Positions 31,214 to 43,299 of a stretch of DNA of 64,000 nucleotides are shown one piece after another. Every line of letters starts with the position of its first letter. The stretch's first letter is position 1. The translations under genes and the position numbers were made by a program. The stretch is taken from positions 1 to 64,000 of the forward strand of contig JAMYGW020000020.1 of assembly GCA_025617375.2 (NCBI GenBank). Reading direction: 5' to 3'. Origin of the DNA: Acarospora socialis. Taxonomy: Eukaryota > Ascomycota > Lecanoromycetes > Acarosporales > Acarosporaceae. Below the pieces are notes generated by a model that was given only the letters and a program-made list of their open reading frames with translations, ran no database searches and had not been told where the DNA came from.

Positions 31214-34005
31214 GTTCGTGGCGTCGTGAATATTATCGACGTCGGCCTCGTTGCAAACTCGTCAACGTAACTTTGCAAATCTATCAAAGTTGTACTCAGC
31301 AACGCACACAATGACCGCAGCTAGTAATATGAAGAGTAACTTGCCTCAGAGATTTGAAGAGAATCGTTCAGATGGACTTGGGCTCAAGCTGGCGTTGTGT
31401 AGGCTGGATGGGAAAGCGGAATAGATGGTGCGGCACGCGACCAATATATTCAAGTTGTCTTTGACCCTTGTTGTAGGCCAATGGTGTGACTGATATGATT
31501 TCCTATGGGCAAAAGGCTTGCACAAAGTTGGAAGAGGTCAGTTTTCGATTGTTGAGAGCTCTCGACCTGTCAAATGATTTTGTTATCAATTTGTGAGACG
31601 AAGCACCGCACAAATTCATGAAATCCTGTAGTCTGGTACCAAATGAAGAACCGCGCAAACTATTTTCTGCATAAGACGAAAGCAATGCTATCGAATTAGA
31701 CCTCAGAAGACTTCATGGCCTGACATTTTGGACACATAGTCCTGATTAATCGTACGCGACCGCAATGAGCTCACATCAACCGGCTAATAATACCATTAGA
31801 ACCACAACCTGGAAGCTCACTGGCGCTGCAGGCTGCCGGGGTGAGTCAGAGGGTGAGGGGTCGGCCCGGGCTTAAGGCGGCGTTGCTCGAAACTCCGGGG
31901 GCCCGTATCGTGGTACCCCGCCAGTGTAGGATCAAAGAGCTCCTAGTTGGAAAGTAGCAATGTCCAATCCAAATTCCACGCCGTAAAGTTCCGTCTCAAG
32001 CTGTAAAGGTGAGTGTTCAAAGGTCGCATGTCCGGGTGACGACCAATAGCAAAAGACATCTCGAGCAATAGTCTTAGTATCATAACTCAGAAGCTCCGCG
32101 AGCATCCCTGACGTCCCGCAAGCTTTGCCCGGGCAAGCCCTAAGTTCTGACCCCAGAACCGTAGTACGGCCGCGATGGAAGTTTTGCCAAGACTCCACTC
32201 ACTTGACCAGATTCGCCAAGTTCTTCTGCTCACGGCCAGGTGAGGCTCCACGAGCGGAATCCAAAACGAACCAAAAGTGGGCGATTTCCATGGAAACGCA
32301 TACAAAAACGCGTCTTTTCCTGCACCGCAAAATTTGCACACGCAAATTCAAGCCAAATAGGGTCGGTGAGTAGTTGTGAAGAGGCGTCATCCTCGGATCC
32401 GTGTACCGGGCGTTCATCCCAGGTGCATGTAGTGGGCATGTTGGCTAACCGTGGGTGTCCCATAGATAGATAAATGATGGCTCTTTCGCACGCCAATGTC
32501 CAGCTGCCCACGGGCCCGCTGGTTGCGAGTTCAGCTTTTTTCGGGTCGATATTGGCCGACCGTTTGAAGGGCGGTGTGCGGCCTCCGCGGGCGCGGGTTC
32601 CGGAGGCTGAACGCATGCTGATGATATTGCCTTAGTAGCGTTGGTGCTGATTCACCGATGCCCTGCCGTGTCTCGACTAGCGCGAGCACCACAGGCAGGC
32701 CGTCTATCGTGGAGTCGTGTGTGTTGCGGGTGCCGGAGTGTGTGGGTGCGGCTCCACTAGTTCAAAGAAAAAGAGGCCCTCGGCGGGTGTTACGGCGATG
32801 CCTCAGGCCATATTTCAAAGTGCGCAGAGGGCCTTCGGGCTGGCCGTGCCTACGTCCCTGACCCGCCGCCGCCGCCGCCGCTGCCTCCTCCCGCGGGGAG
32901 TAAGGAGGGAAGTTCTGAAGAAGAGACTTCTTCTTTGGCAATGGTTGCATATATTGACGGTTTGTAGTGTCTCCGCCGGCTCGGACTCCGCGGGGTGATA
33001 CCCCATACCCTAACCTGATGCTGGTGGAGAACTTTTTGGAGGTGCTTGAGAGAAAGGGTACGCCGCGAATGGTGGCGGAGATGATGGCAACCCGGCGTCG
33101 TCTGACTTCGCGAGAGGTCTGGGATGTACGTACCTCCTTGGCCATTTCCCCCGTCTATACTAACCGTTTACAGCCTCCGCGAGAGCATAACCCCAGGTAG
33201 GGGTTAAGTAAATAACTCTACCTGGGGGGTTGAAGACAACGCACCCTCGGCCTTTCCGTACTCGACATACATTTTCTCTTCGGGCTGCCACCCCCCGAAG
33301 CCTCGTCGCCAGGGCCCTGTCACAGGCCTATCTTGCCGGGTTTCGCTGGGTCCTTTTGGCCAATGTACCCGGCTCCTTGAGGATCCCATTGGCCGGTTCA
33401 CCGATGGTGCCAGTAGCTTTCCACTTTCTGCTCGATAGCTCAGCTTCAACGACGATGCCTTGTAGGGTTAGGCCATGAGATCGAATACTGAAAGTATGAG
33501 AAAATTGGGAAGACAACCAACGTTTCTCGAGCAGCATTCTTTTCAACAGAGATGTTCGGTCCCTATGAAGGAGGCATTCTTCCCGTACTGTCTGCAAGGT
33601 GTCTTCCTGACGCTTGACGGTCGTCTCGAGCATCTTGTTGTAGACGTTTCGTCGTACTCGGAAATCAGCTCGAGCTTTACAGTTTCTCGGCTTTCTCTCC
33701 TCAGCTGTAACATAAATATACGATCAATATCCACAGCGCCGTTGCACGGCCTTCCCAGTCCACTTACAGGCTTTCTGCAGCCCTTCCCTTTAGGCCGGTA
33801 TCTGGTCCTGGTGCTGAGGTGACGGAGCCATGGGATGGCTCACTTGAGCAATCTGTTCCAGGCATGGTCCGATCTTTACCAGGAATAGTTCAAAAACATT
33901 CTCACCAGGTGGATATCCACCGCAAGCATGATCATTTACTTCACTTAAGAATCTCCTGAGGGAATTAGTTGTGCAGTAGTACAGTAGAGCTGCTCTTTGC
34001 TGCTC
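31214..34005. other. long gene-poor stretch, partly GC-rich
   Basis: About 2.8 kb. The part 32590-33240 is GC-rich, with a (GCC)n-like run at 32867-32884, and carries overlapping frames on both strands, none with a known domain. No repeat shared with the rest of the window was noticed. Confidence 0.35.
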
Positions 34006-35170
34006 TTTACAATGGAACAACAAAGACTGAATGTGAAGAGAACGTGCAGCGAGCTTTGGACTTTGCCCCTACCTCGAGGCGGGCGTATATCGAGAACTAT
34101 TGGTGGAAGACGCTGGCAGACTGGGCTCACTACCATTGATCCAGCTCGGCTCTGCTGCTCCAGGTGCCCTCAACCAATGTGGTTGGGTTCTGGCATGCTT
34201 CGCTGAAGCATTGAGTCAAAAAGTAGATGGCTATCTGATTCTAGCTAATGTGGCTACACAGTGGGATCAAAAAGCAGAGAAGATTCGCTCGGAGTTCCGC
34301 TCCCTCCACCTTTCCGACACTGTCTTCTGGCCTGCGGAGACTTCTATATCCTGTTCAGCAGCTTGTCCTGAAGGAGCTGCATCGCAGCAATAACCTTTTT
34401 GCGGAGGGAGCAGAGCCCCTAGCAACAGCCGACGACCCCCACCTGCAACTGTGTCTTTCGACAGTATCAGCTTCCTTGTGCCCACATGTGGCTGCATCAG
34501 CACTAGTTTGGAGGGTTGTTGGAGGATGAGGAGTCTTGGGACCGCTATGTCTTCATGTTTGAAGACTGTGGGTTCGATGAGGGAATGCGGATGGACTACT
34601 CCACAAAGGAAGTCTTTGAGGATATTGGAGCGCCAGCGAGACGGAGGCTTGCGGTGAGTATCTTCTCTCTCTATGTATTACTACTAACTTTACTACTAGG
34701 TCCGGTAGATTTGTGACGCCCTCCTCCGCCGCTACTACCGCATCGAAGAAGCTGCTGCGTTGCTGTCAGAGCAGGCAAAGGACTCGCTTTTTGCGAGGTG
34801 GATAACAAATCTGGGCAGGGCCAATTTGAAAGGCTTGGGTGCAGGAGCTGCTTGGACAACTGCCGGGTAATCTGTGGACATGGGTGGAGGCCACAGCTGT
34901 GGGCAGTGGGGGCTTCGGAGTCCATGCCGGACGAGCGGAGGATGGCAGTGGGACGGGATAATTGGGTGGATGACTGGGAGGAGCTGGAAGGATAAGGACA
35001 TGGGGGGAAGGTGTCAGTGGGCAGGAGAGGGAGGAACACCAAGCTATGGCGACAGCTAGGTCAGATACTAGTTTATAGGTTACTACTATATAGGATATAA
35101 TAAAAATGTGGTTCAAAACACCAAGCTACGGCCACAGCGACGTGAAAGTCTTAGCTGTTCTACAACTACA
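34006..35170 (+). mobile_element. MULE DNA transposon with SWIM finger, longest copy
   Basis: The plus strand encodes the C-terminal half of a Mutator-like transposase spread over shifted frames: RRAYIENYWWKTLADWAHYH, NVVGFWHASLK, AEKIRSEFRSLHLSDTVFWP, then a SWIM zinc finger CNCVFRQYQLPCAHMW (C-x-C-x8-C-x-H), ESWDRYVFMFEDCGF, and RRYYRIEEAAALLSEQAKDS. An intron-like GTGAGTATC...CTACTAG lies at 34652-34700. The frame ends at a TAA at 34993-34995 and the repeat tail follows, with its CAAGCTA(T/C)GGC(G/C)ACAGC block duplicated at 35039 and 35129. Several frameshifts make it inactive. The N-terminal catalytic part is missing. Confidence 0.65.
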
Positions 35171-35707
35171 ATTACTAATAGAGTCTTACTAACCCTGTGG
35201 ACACTCAACACTAGAATCTCCTTCAATTCCATTGACCCGTTTTGCACTGTTCTTGATATCTTCCTTGCTTTTACCGAGATGGTTTGCCGCCACGGTTCTG
35301 AATCAAGGTCTAGTTTAGGGTGCAATGATACAAAACTGCCGGTGGCCAGCGGATAAAAGCGAAGCCAACATAAGAAAATATATTCTCTCGCACCATTATT
35401 ATAGTACTGACCGAAGCATATATTAGAATTGTGCCACCATGATGAAGTTATGTATAAGTGTGGACGCCTCAGATACGCCGTTAAGGCTCGGTGTGAAGAC
35501 TATGAATAGCCCAAGGGTGAACACGATACGGTCATGAGCATTATAGGCTGCACAATAGGAAATCGGGCCTGATGTGCCAGCAGCGTATGACTTTCCGTCA
35601 GAGCTATCAATTGAAACTAGTGCTGTCAAGAGAAAGAACTGCAGGAATTGCATGCGCAGTGGCGTTGATCTGTGCCGCATTGCTTTAGATAGCCCGATGG
35701 ATCACCT
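35171..35707. other. intergenic
   Basis: No coherent gene or recognised repeat. Confidence 0.3.
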
Positions 35708-35800
35708 TTGGCAGGCAATGTTGCACCTGCGATACAATGCTGCGCTCCTCTACACAATGTTGCGCCTCTCCACGCAACGCTGTGTCACGGTACGAGGCTC
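35708..35800 (+). repeat. CAATGTTGC repeat cluster, copy 1
   Basis: Repeats of the type (G)CAATGTTGCACCTG and CAATGTTGCGCCTC occur three times in about 80 bases. Related clusters lie at 43556-43620, 45738-45840 and 46315-46345. Confidence 0.55.
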
Positions 35801-35859
35801 GGGCCCAGGAGGATAATTTTAGTTTCCGGGTCATGTGACTCACGATGCAGAGTTTTACT

Positions 35860-37510
35860 ATTCGCTAATGTTGCGTCTCCTTCGTACGAGATCCTTGATT
35901 CCAAGGTGTCCACCAGTTCTACTGTCGTGGCATTCTCGTATTAACTCATCGTCAGTCAAGGGAGCTCGCTCCACCTTGGACGTCGATGCTAAACCTTTTG
36001 TGAGGATCCCATTTTCTTCGCTGAGAGTTCCGGCGTGAACTCCTTCATGGTCAGGCCCGTCTGCTCAAAGCATCCGCTCCGCAATTCTCCCTACCCTTCT
36101 GGTAGTGGGTTTAGAATTCATAGTCTGCCAATGATTCTGCCCAGCGAACATGTCGCCGGTTCAGTTCTTTCGTTGTTGTAAAGTTCCTCAGGTTCTTGTG
36201 ATCCATATAAGGTCTCCAATCTTGCAGTGCTTCCACTACTGCAAGAAGTTCCTTGTCGTGAACTTCGTACCGTTGCTCGGGTCCTGACAGTTTCCTAGAC
36301 CGATATGCTATGGGTGTCCGGAGCCCATCCTCGATCTGATATAGACATGCACCTACTACAAAGTCCGAAGCGTCGGTCTCCAGTATCTTTTCGCATGCTG
36401 GATTGGGTATCCTCAGGTGAGCGGTTCCACTGAGGCTTCCCTTCAGTGCGTGGAACGCATCTTTCTGCTCTTGATCCCAGTGCCATTTCTCATCCTTTCG
36501 CGTCAGTCGCGTGAGAGGTTCCGCAATCCTTGCGTAGTTAGGTACGAATTTCCGGTAATAGTTCGTTAGTCCAAGAAAGGCCTGTACTTCCTTGACTCGA
36601 CTTGGTGTGGGCCAGACCTGACTGCCGCTGTTTTTTCCGGGTCCTTCTAGATGCCGCCAGGTCGAATGATATACCCAAGGGATCGCACCTCCTTGGTTTC
36701 GAATCTCCTTTTTGACTTTTTCATGTATAAAGCTCTTTCATTTAGCCTTGCTAATACCTTGCACACATATCCACGGTGCTCTTCAAGGTCTTCCGAGTAT
36801 ATCAGGATGTCGTCTAGGTACGTGATCACAAAGTCAACGAGGTATTCTCTTAAGGTGTCATTGATCAACCTTTGGGAGGTGGCTGGGGCATTCTTTAGCC
36901 CAAATGGCATGACAGTATACTCATAGTGTCCGTATCTCTTCCGGAATGCCATCTTCCATTCTTCGCCTTTCTTCATTCTCACCGGATGGTACGCCTCTTT
37001 CAGACCTAGACTTGTGAACCATTGCGCTTTACCCAATTGGTCCTGCAGCTCTGCTATCAGTGGTAGCTAGTAGCTGTCTCGTTGCGTAATGTCGTTGAGC
37101 TGTCGATAGTTAACACACAATCGCTTGGTGCCATCCTTCTTTGGTACAAACAGGATTGGATATCCTGCCGGTGACTTCGATGGTCTTATGAATCCTCTCT
37201 TGAGATTCTCATCAAGGTAAGTCTGTACTTCCTTGAGGTGGTCTTCGCTCTGGGGCCTAAGTGGCATCCACACGGGACTTTTCCCTTCAATGAGCGGTAT
37301 CTCAAGATCCCATGGCTTGTGTTCTGGCAAGCTCATCTCTGGCTGTTCGGGGATCTCATACGCGTCTTCAACTGCGCATATTTCTTTCGTTACCCAGTCA
37401 ATCCTTGGGTTCCTTTCGCATAACCAGGGCATCCCTAGTATAGCATCATAACCCATTGACTCGACTCTAATATGTCAAATCTCATCTGCTGTGGCTATCC
37501 TTGGAATGTG
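35860..37510 (-). mobile_element. Ty3/Gypsy retrotransposon pol (fossil)
   Basis: Minus-strand order protease edge ([10 protein letters not shown]), reverse transcriptase ([30 protein letters not shown]; the YLDD box), RNase H, and the start of integrase (HDSRTGGHLGIK zinc-binding region) at the left end. Most of integrase, gag and both LTRs were not found, so it is a truncated element. It is broken in several places and looks old. Copy number and insertion age cannot be judged from one window. Confidence 0.85.
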
Positions 37511-38234
37511 GCCTCAACATAGATAAAGGAGTTGAGAGGGAAGTCCTCTATAAAGCCATTGGCCTTGAATAATCTCAGCCCCAAGCTCGTAAAAATATTC
37601 GCATTCGTCTGTGTTCATCTCGTCCTACCGGACTCATTCTCCGTTCTGTCGTGCTTATTTGTCCATTTGACATCTTCTCGTTCAAGGCATGGAACAAGCT
37701 CTGCTGCTGGATCATCACGCGGCAGCCGTTGTGGTGAACCTGTGGGGTCATAGAGTACCTTGAAACGAGGCGAGAGAGAACGAAGATGGAATGCTCCCCT
37801 GATCACGGAGGCCTGTCAGAGCGCAGCGCAGATTTCAATATAAACAGGGGTGAACAGCTCCCACTAATCTCCATAGCTTTTAGAGGGCATCCTTCCTAAT
37901 AAATACAATTTGACCATATGATCATGTGTCACAAGGACCACCCCTAGGATGAATTACATTCTTAATTGAGTGTTGCAGCTGACAATGCTCATGAAGTGAA
38001 CCAACTGAAAACCTCTAAGGGATCATATGAATTGGTTAATTTACAGCAATTGAGTTGTTATCCAAATGAGTTTCTGATGGTGTAAAATTTACTAATGTTA
38101 TGCAGTCACAGTACTATCTCAAATACACCTTACATATCAGCAACAATGATAGTACTTGCAGCTTCAGTTATAACACTCTGAACATTTGCTTCCTAACACT
38201 CTGTTTCATCTTCACTCTCTTTTGAATTTGACTT
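37511..38234. other. intergenic, AT-rich on the right
   Basis: Includes a minus-strand frame at 37615-37806 (SPRFKVLYDPTGSPQRLPRD) that may belong to the adjacent Gypsy fossil. The remainder is non-coding. Confidence 0.3.
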
Positions 38235-38466
38235 TCTGCTCTAGTTTTAACACTTTGCTTCTTAGTTTTAGCAGTCTGCTTCAGTTCTGCACTCTGCTTC
38301 AGTTTTGGCACCCTGCTTTCCAATCTTAGCAGTCTGCTCTCAGTTCTACACTCTGCTTCAGTTTTGACACTCTGCTTTTCAGTTCTAGCAGTCTGCTCCA
38401 GTTCTGCACTCTGGTCTAGTTTTGCACTCTACTTCAGTTCTGCACTCCGCTTCAGTTTTGGCATAC
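38235..38466 (+). repeat. minisatellite, unit like CAGTTCTGCACTCTGCTT
   Basis: Roughly ten to twelve imperfect units of 18-25 bases, alternating CAGTTCTGCACTCTGCTT and CAGTTTTGGCACTCTGCTT. It ends about 210 bases before the DUF3723 coding block. It yields a Ser/Phe-rich frame by accident; I do not count it as coding. Confidence 0.8.
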
Positions 38467-38675
38467 TGGTTCTCCTAGGAGAGATCTCTCAAGCCTGTTC
38501 TCTCAGGAGACCTAGTACTGCATGTTATCTCTTGATCTATTACTTGCTCACTCACTCTATTCTCAGTTCTGGAAGAAGTCTCCTGAGAGAAAATACTAGA
38601 GGCAAAGCCAGCAGACTACTCAATCAAAAATATCAAGCTACTCTTTTTCATCTAATCTCATCAAATTTATTCGGT

Positions 38676-40711
38676 ATGCAGTCGGCTCAGGCTTTGGAGG
38701 AAGAGTCAAAGAATGAAGAAGAAAAAAGCATCAAATACAAGAAAACAGCTTGCATTAGACTCAAATGGCTCCATTTTCAATGGAATGAGCCCAGAGAGCT
38801 CAACAGCAAGATTGTTCAGGATCTTATCTCACATTTTCAAAAAGACTGTCGTCAACTTGATATACGCAATCACATTTCTGCCCTAATCAATCAGCAGAAT
38901 CTTGATTCTGCATTACGGGTTTCTAAGATTTTGGAGGGTGTATTGCCGACAAACTCACAACATGAATATCCAGAGCTAGACTTTTGGGCGGGCTACCAGC
39001 TTGAGTGCTTACACGGACGACACAGGATTCAGGCGGCAAAACAAGTTCAATCACCACCAAATAAGTGGTAGACGGTAGATCTCTACCTCACAGGTATGAT
39101 ATCATCCCTCTACTCCACACTTGCTGACTGAAGACTTAGATATCAGTAGTGAGCTGAAAACACTCTTGACTGAAGAGTATGCAACTGAAGCTAAACCATC
39201 TGATGGTGAAGTTTTTCAAAAGATACGTGAATATCACTTTCAGAACCAACTCAACTTAGAAATGCGATGGTGGACTTATTTTGTCCAAACATAAAACTGC
39301 AAATCTGAAGCAACTTCTGCAGCATAAGCACTTCACCAGTGCATTTGTTATTGGATATACCCGGGCTCATGGGGGGTATGAGGATCAGCACACTGCATAA
39401 AATGTTTGCTTCTAGATGTGATGAGGTAAGAACACCTTCACTGGCCTGCTTTATGTGCTAAGTGGTTGTCAGGAGATTCTCTATTATCTTCATCATATTA
39501 AGAAGATCTGGTCCGAACTGCTCCAGCACGACAAGACTGTGATGAGAAGAGTAGACCAAGCCACGGTGAAGGCATTAGAGCTCACCGCACCATGGGTATC
39601 GACACTAGATGTAAAGATCTTACGTGGTAAGGTGCTAGGCGGGAATATCTTCTGCTCTTTTAGCCAACAAGAATGTGAAGGGATCTGGGCTAGATTGCAT
39701 GATATGATACCTTCTCTATTCACCTTCTTCAAGAACTTCAAGTACTTTGACACCTGCACGGATTGCCTGAAGTGACTGGTATGCCTAGGTCCTCGCGACA
39801 CTGTATCCACAGCTATGAAGCAGATCTATAGCGGTGCAAACCAGGTGACGAACTCAGCTTCAGTGCAGGAAACGGAGTTCACCTTCACCTCTATGCCAGC
39901 AGGTTTTACTGATCGAAAAGACCTGGGATATCGACAATTGCGCGCCTTTGCCATGCGATTCTACCGTGAAATTCCCAAGAAACCCAGCGGAAAAGACCTT
40001 CTGGCAAAGCCAAGGGCCACGGTAGACACTGCAAAGCTGCGTGAGATGGCTGATCTCGCCGCTCAGCTGGGATTTGAGTCCCCTGAGATCACCGCCCTAA
40101 AGCAGTATCCGAAGTCTGAAGATTCAATGATAATAACAGGGAACAATAGGCCTTTACTCGTCACAGATGGTTCAGGGGAAGCAAGAAAGGAGAGATGTGG
40201 GATGCCACATATTCAGAATTACGAAGAGGATCGTAAATATCTGTTTATAAGTCATTTACATGATGATAGGAACGAACAGGGAGAGGGAATCACGTCTTTC
40301 TTTCGATTAAGGTCCATATACTTGAAATTTCTTGGGATACCAGAACCGGTCAACGCTGTCAGAACAATGGTCAACCTTGATCAACCAGAACATCTTATTT
40401 CAGTGACAGGAAGCTTACTATCTTCAGCTCCTCATTCAGCTCAATCAATTTACTCACTACAACAAATCCAGATGCAAGAGAGCAATCAAATAGAAGATAA
40501 GACAATGCAAGATGATGAAGAACAGAGACCTTCATTGCAAGAACAAGCTACTTTCACACAGGAAAAAATAATGCAAGAACAACAACAAAAAATGCTCATG
40601 TCAGACGCAAATGCACTGAAAAAGCAAGAGCAGGAGCAGGAACAACAACAGCAAAGACTCACATTCAATGCAAGTAAACTAGAAAGACAATGGGCTGTGT
40701 CATTTGCATAG
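38676..40711 (+). pseudogene. DUF3723 gene, decayed
   Basis: Strong DUF3723 signature: LNSKIVQDLISHFQKDCRQL, DIRNHISALINQQNLDSALR, YPELDFWAGYQLECLHGRHR, then after an intron (GTATGA...CTTAG) ISSELKTLLTEEYA and EYHFQNQLNLEMRWW; later ATVKALELTAPWVSTLD, IPSLFTFFKNFKYFDTCTDC, LGYRQLRAFAMRFYREIP and LGFESPEITALKQYP. The function of DUF3723 is unknown; the family is one of the accessory genes repeatedly carried by Starship giant transposons. Breaks visible: TAG at 39069-39071 where the family has a second Trp (KWW), frame shifts around 39270-39360, and TGA at 39773-39775 where Arg is expected. The last 300 codons are open and end in a Gln/Glu-rich tail. The N-terminus may also be truncated. Confidence 0.82.
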
Positions 40712-41108
40712 TTGCTCAAAGGGGCTGATATACAATTTAGTAGACAGGAAAGCGAGTCATCTAAGAGTAGAACAACGATGTATCTTGAACAGTGTGCGTG
40801 TTTGGAGAGTGCATCTTTGAAAGGTGTATCCATATTTAGGGAGTGCATATCCTTCAAGGATGTACACTTGAAGTTGTGTACATTAGGGGAATACGCAGTC
40901 ACAGGTAGCTCCCAGTTTCAAAATTGAGCTTGTGCAAAGGATCAGTGTTGAATACTTTCGGTGAGAAGTCAGACTTGAAGCCTTAAAAGCTATCAAGGTG
41001 TTTCATAAACAATAGACAGCATCACATTGATACTCAGTGGTTTACAGAGCATAGATTAACTATATCAAAGCATAACAGGCACAAAGAGAAAGCTTAATAA
41101 CTTATGTT

Positions 41109-42005
41109 TTGATGAACCACCCAAGGCCCAAATCCACCTATCAATATCTTCAAGTAGACTGTCCACATACCTTCCACTCTGTGCTGACAAACAAATGGAA
41201 GCATTCTGTTTTGGTCAACCAACTGGATTGTAATTCAGGAGAAGAAAAGATAAAAAAGTGCAAGTTCNNNNNNNNNNNNNNNNNNNNNNNNNNNNNNNNN
41301 NNNNNNNNNNNNNNNNNNNNNNNNNNNNNNNNNNNNNNNNNNNNNNNNNNNNNNNNNNNNNNNNNNNAAGAAAAGATAAAAAAGTGCAAGTTCATTGACG
41401 GTAGGGACGTTGTACAGACATCAACCTCTCTAGTGAGCTTCTTCTCACTCAATCTCAAGACTTCTCTCACCAGTCTTCACTGCAAGATGCCTCCAGCAGA
41501 ATTGGTCAGAGCCTCAGAATTACTATGTGATATAGTTGATGGGTCAGAAGTAGTGTTGAACGAAGTAGAAATCAGAAGATTGACTATTTATCAAGACAAA
41601 TTTGGAAATATTCTTCAGGCTGATATCAAGGGATTGCTGAAACAAGAAGGATGCAGTGAGAATATACATATTGAACGCAATAGCCAAGAAGGACATAAGC
41701 AAGTGACTGAGATCATGAAGAACCTCAATCTTGAGAGTAGGGTTGATTGCAGCAATAATGGGACCGAGAATGATTCTGAGGATTCTGACAACAAAAACTT
41801 GGTGAATATCAATGTGAAGATTGAGTACAGAACCAAGAAGTATAAGGAGCTTAAGGACGACAAGGAAGACAAGGATGATGAGAATGATGAGGATGATGAA
41901 GACAATGAAGACAACAAGGACGACAAGGATGACAAGGATGACAAGGATGACAAGGACAACAAGGATAATACTTATAAGTCAGTTGAGGATGGAGTTTCCG
42001 TCTAG
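41109..42005 (+). CDS. hypothetical protein with Asp/Lys repeat tail, spans the gap
   Basis: The frame is open on both sides of the N-gap and in phase. The C-terminal half has KMPPAELVRASELLCDIVDG, a helical middle, and a long tail of (D/K/E)-rich repeats (KDDKDDKDD). If the gap is removed at the 26-base overlap the frame stays open (…GEEKIKKCKF-IDGRDVV…). It sits 400 bases after the DUF3723 gene. No family recognised; the first ATG is uncertain. Confidence 0.4.
   Translation: MMNHPRPKSTYQYLQVDCPHTFHSVLTNKWKHSVLVNQLDCNSGEEKIKKCKFXXXXXXXXXXXXXXXXXXXXXXXXXXXXXXXXXXEKIKKCKFIDGRDVVQTSTSLVSFFSLNLKTSLTSLHCKMPPAELVRASELLCDIVDGSEVVLNEVEIRRLTIYQDKFGNILQADIKGLLKQEGCSENIHIERNSQEGHKQVTEIMKNLNLESRVDCSNNGTENDSEDSDNKNLVNINVKIEYRTKKYKELKDDKEDKDDENDEDDEDNEDNKDDKDDKDDKDDKDNKDNTYKSVEDGVSV
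41242..41393. other. scaffold gap flanked by identical 26-mers
   Basis: Exactly 100 N (41268-41367). The 26 bases before it (41242-41267) and after it (41368-41393) are identical, beginning AAGAAAAGATAAAAAAGTGC. Either the two contigs overlap and the gap is artificial, or a tandem repeat collapsed here. Confidence 0.95.
41850..41970 (+). repeat. (GACAAGGAT)-like coding minisatellite
   Basis: Imperfect 9-base units (GACAAGGAT, GATGAGAAT, GACAACAAG) encode the acidic/basic tail of the surrounding frame. Confidence 0.8.
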
Positions 42006-43299
42006 TTGGTCCAATAATATTTATGACCGCAAATGAGTTTAACAGGCCATCTCTTCCAGTGCTGTGTGTCTGTGAGTGGTCAGATTTTCTTCTACTAGAT
42101 AAGGTGGCATATAAGCGCCACTGTAGAGGGTTGTGGGCTGCAAGCATAAGTTCAGGCACGTTGCGGAGAGTGGGAACTCATATCAGCTTGAGACCCAGGC
42201 TGAACAAGCAAATAAGGTGAAAGCTTGAGTAGAAAAGATTTGTCTGTACATTGTAGAGAAAGTGGTGGAGTTCTTATACACGTGATAGTAACAGAGCAGA
42301 CAGATACCTTTCTTGCCAGAGTCTATGTCATAGGCTATCATGATTGCTGTCTTGTGTCTAAGTGTGCTTAGAACTCATCATTAGTGATGCCCCTTTGAAA
42401 GATGTTTGCCCTGTACAACGAACTTTTATAATTTCACATTCTCATGTGTAGGTGCTTGTAGTTTTATGTAGTGGCGCTGATCAGCTACACCCAATGCACA
42501 TCTTCTGTCACAGTATCATCTCTGCATCAACAAATGTCCCACAATGTACAAGAGGAATGCATCCGATCCAATCAAGGCAAAAGGTTCAAAATGTGGCATT
42601 TGGTAGTTTCTGCGATGAGCCCACAAATCCAAACCCCTCTAACAGAAAAAGAATCCTTCATTGTGGTGTTTTGGCACTGACCACGCTGCACTATCTTGCA
42701 TATAATCTGTCCCTCTGGAATGCGCTGCATTGAACTTTCAACACCCTGTAGATGGGGCACTGAAACCCAGGGGTGTGGGCCATTGACATTCCTAAGGAGC
42801 TGAAGCGGCTAGCTAATGCATGCCACTGCCTTTATGCTCTCTCACTGAGACAACCTTCATCATCCCCCATACCATCTGCAATAGAAGTAGCGATTTTGCA
42901 AGATGAGCACAAACAACATATAACATTTGAACCCAGCGAGCGAACGTGGCAGTGACAAACGCACAGATGTGCTGTCATGAAGAAGAATGCAAATTAACAA
43001 TCAAAGTATTGACACTATTTGCAATCTCGCCTGCGTCATTGATAATTTGCTCGGAAGAAGGACAGTTGCCTACCGCTATTAGCATAGATCATACACGGAC
43101 GGAGTCCTCGAAACGACGGAGGTTTTGCGACGGAGGTTTGCCCTGCTGACAATTACATAAAGACTTTTGAGAGAATAGACCAAGGTGATCATGATGAATC
43201 ACTTCTAAGTCTAACTCGTGAAATGGTCATGCGATTGATCCAGAGAGATAAGGGATGCAATGAAACAATGTAACTTGACACATTAGATGCATTACAGCG
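42006..43299. other. intergenic
   Basis: Short frames on both strands without a domain; no repeat recognised. Confidence 0.3.

Noticed and set aside
32230-33145. Long overlapping frames in the GC-rich region
   Set aside because: GC-rich DNA gives long frames by chance; composition is Arg/Ala/Gly-rich on all strands and no domain was seen.
38364-38675. N-terminal hydrophobic extension of the DUF3723 frame
   Set aside because: It is a read of the CTCTGCTTCAGTT minisatellite and the following AT-rich stretch, not family sequence.
38000-41000. Complete Starship element
   Set aside because: Only the DUF3723 cargo-type gene is present; no captain recombinase or element ends in the window.
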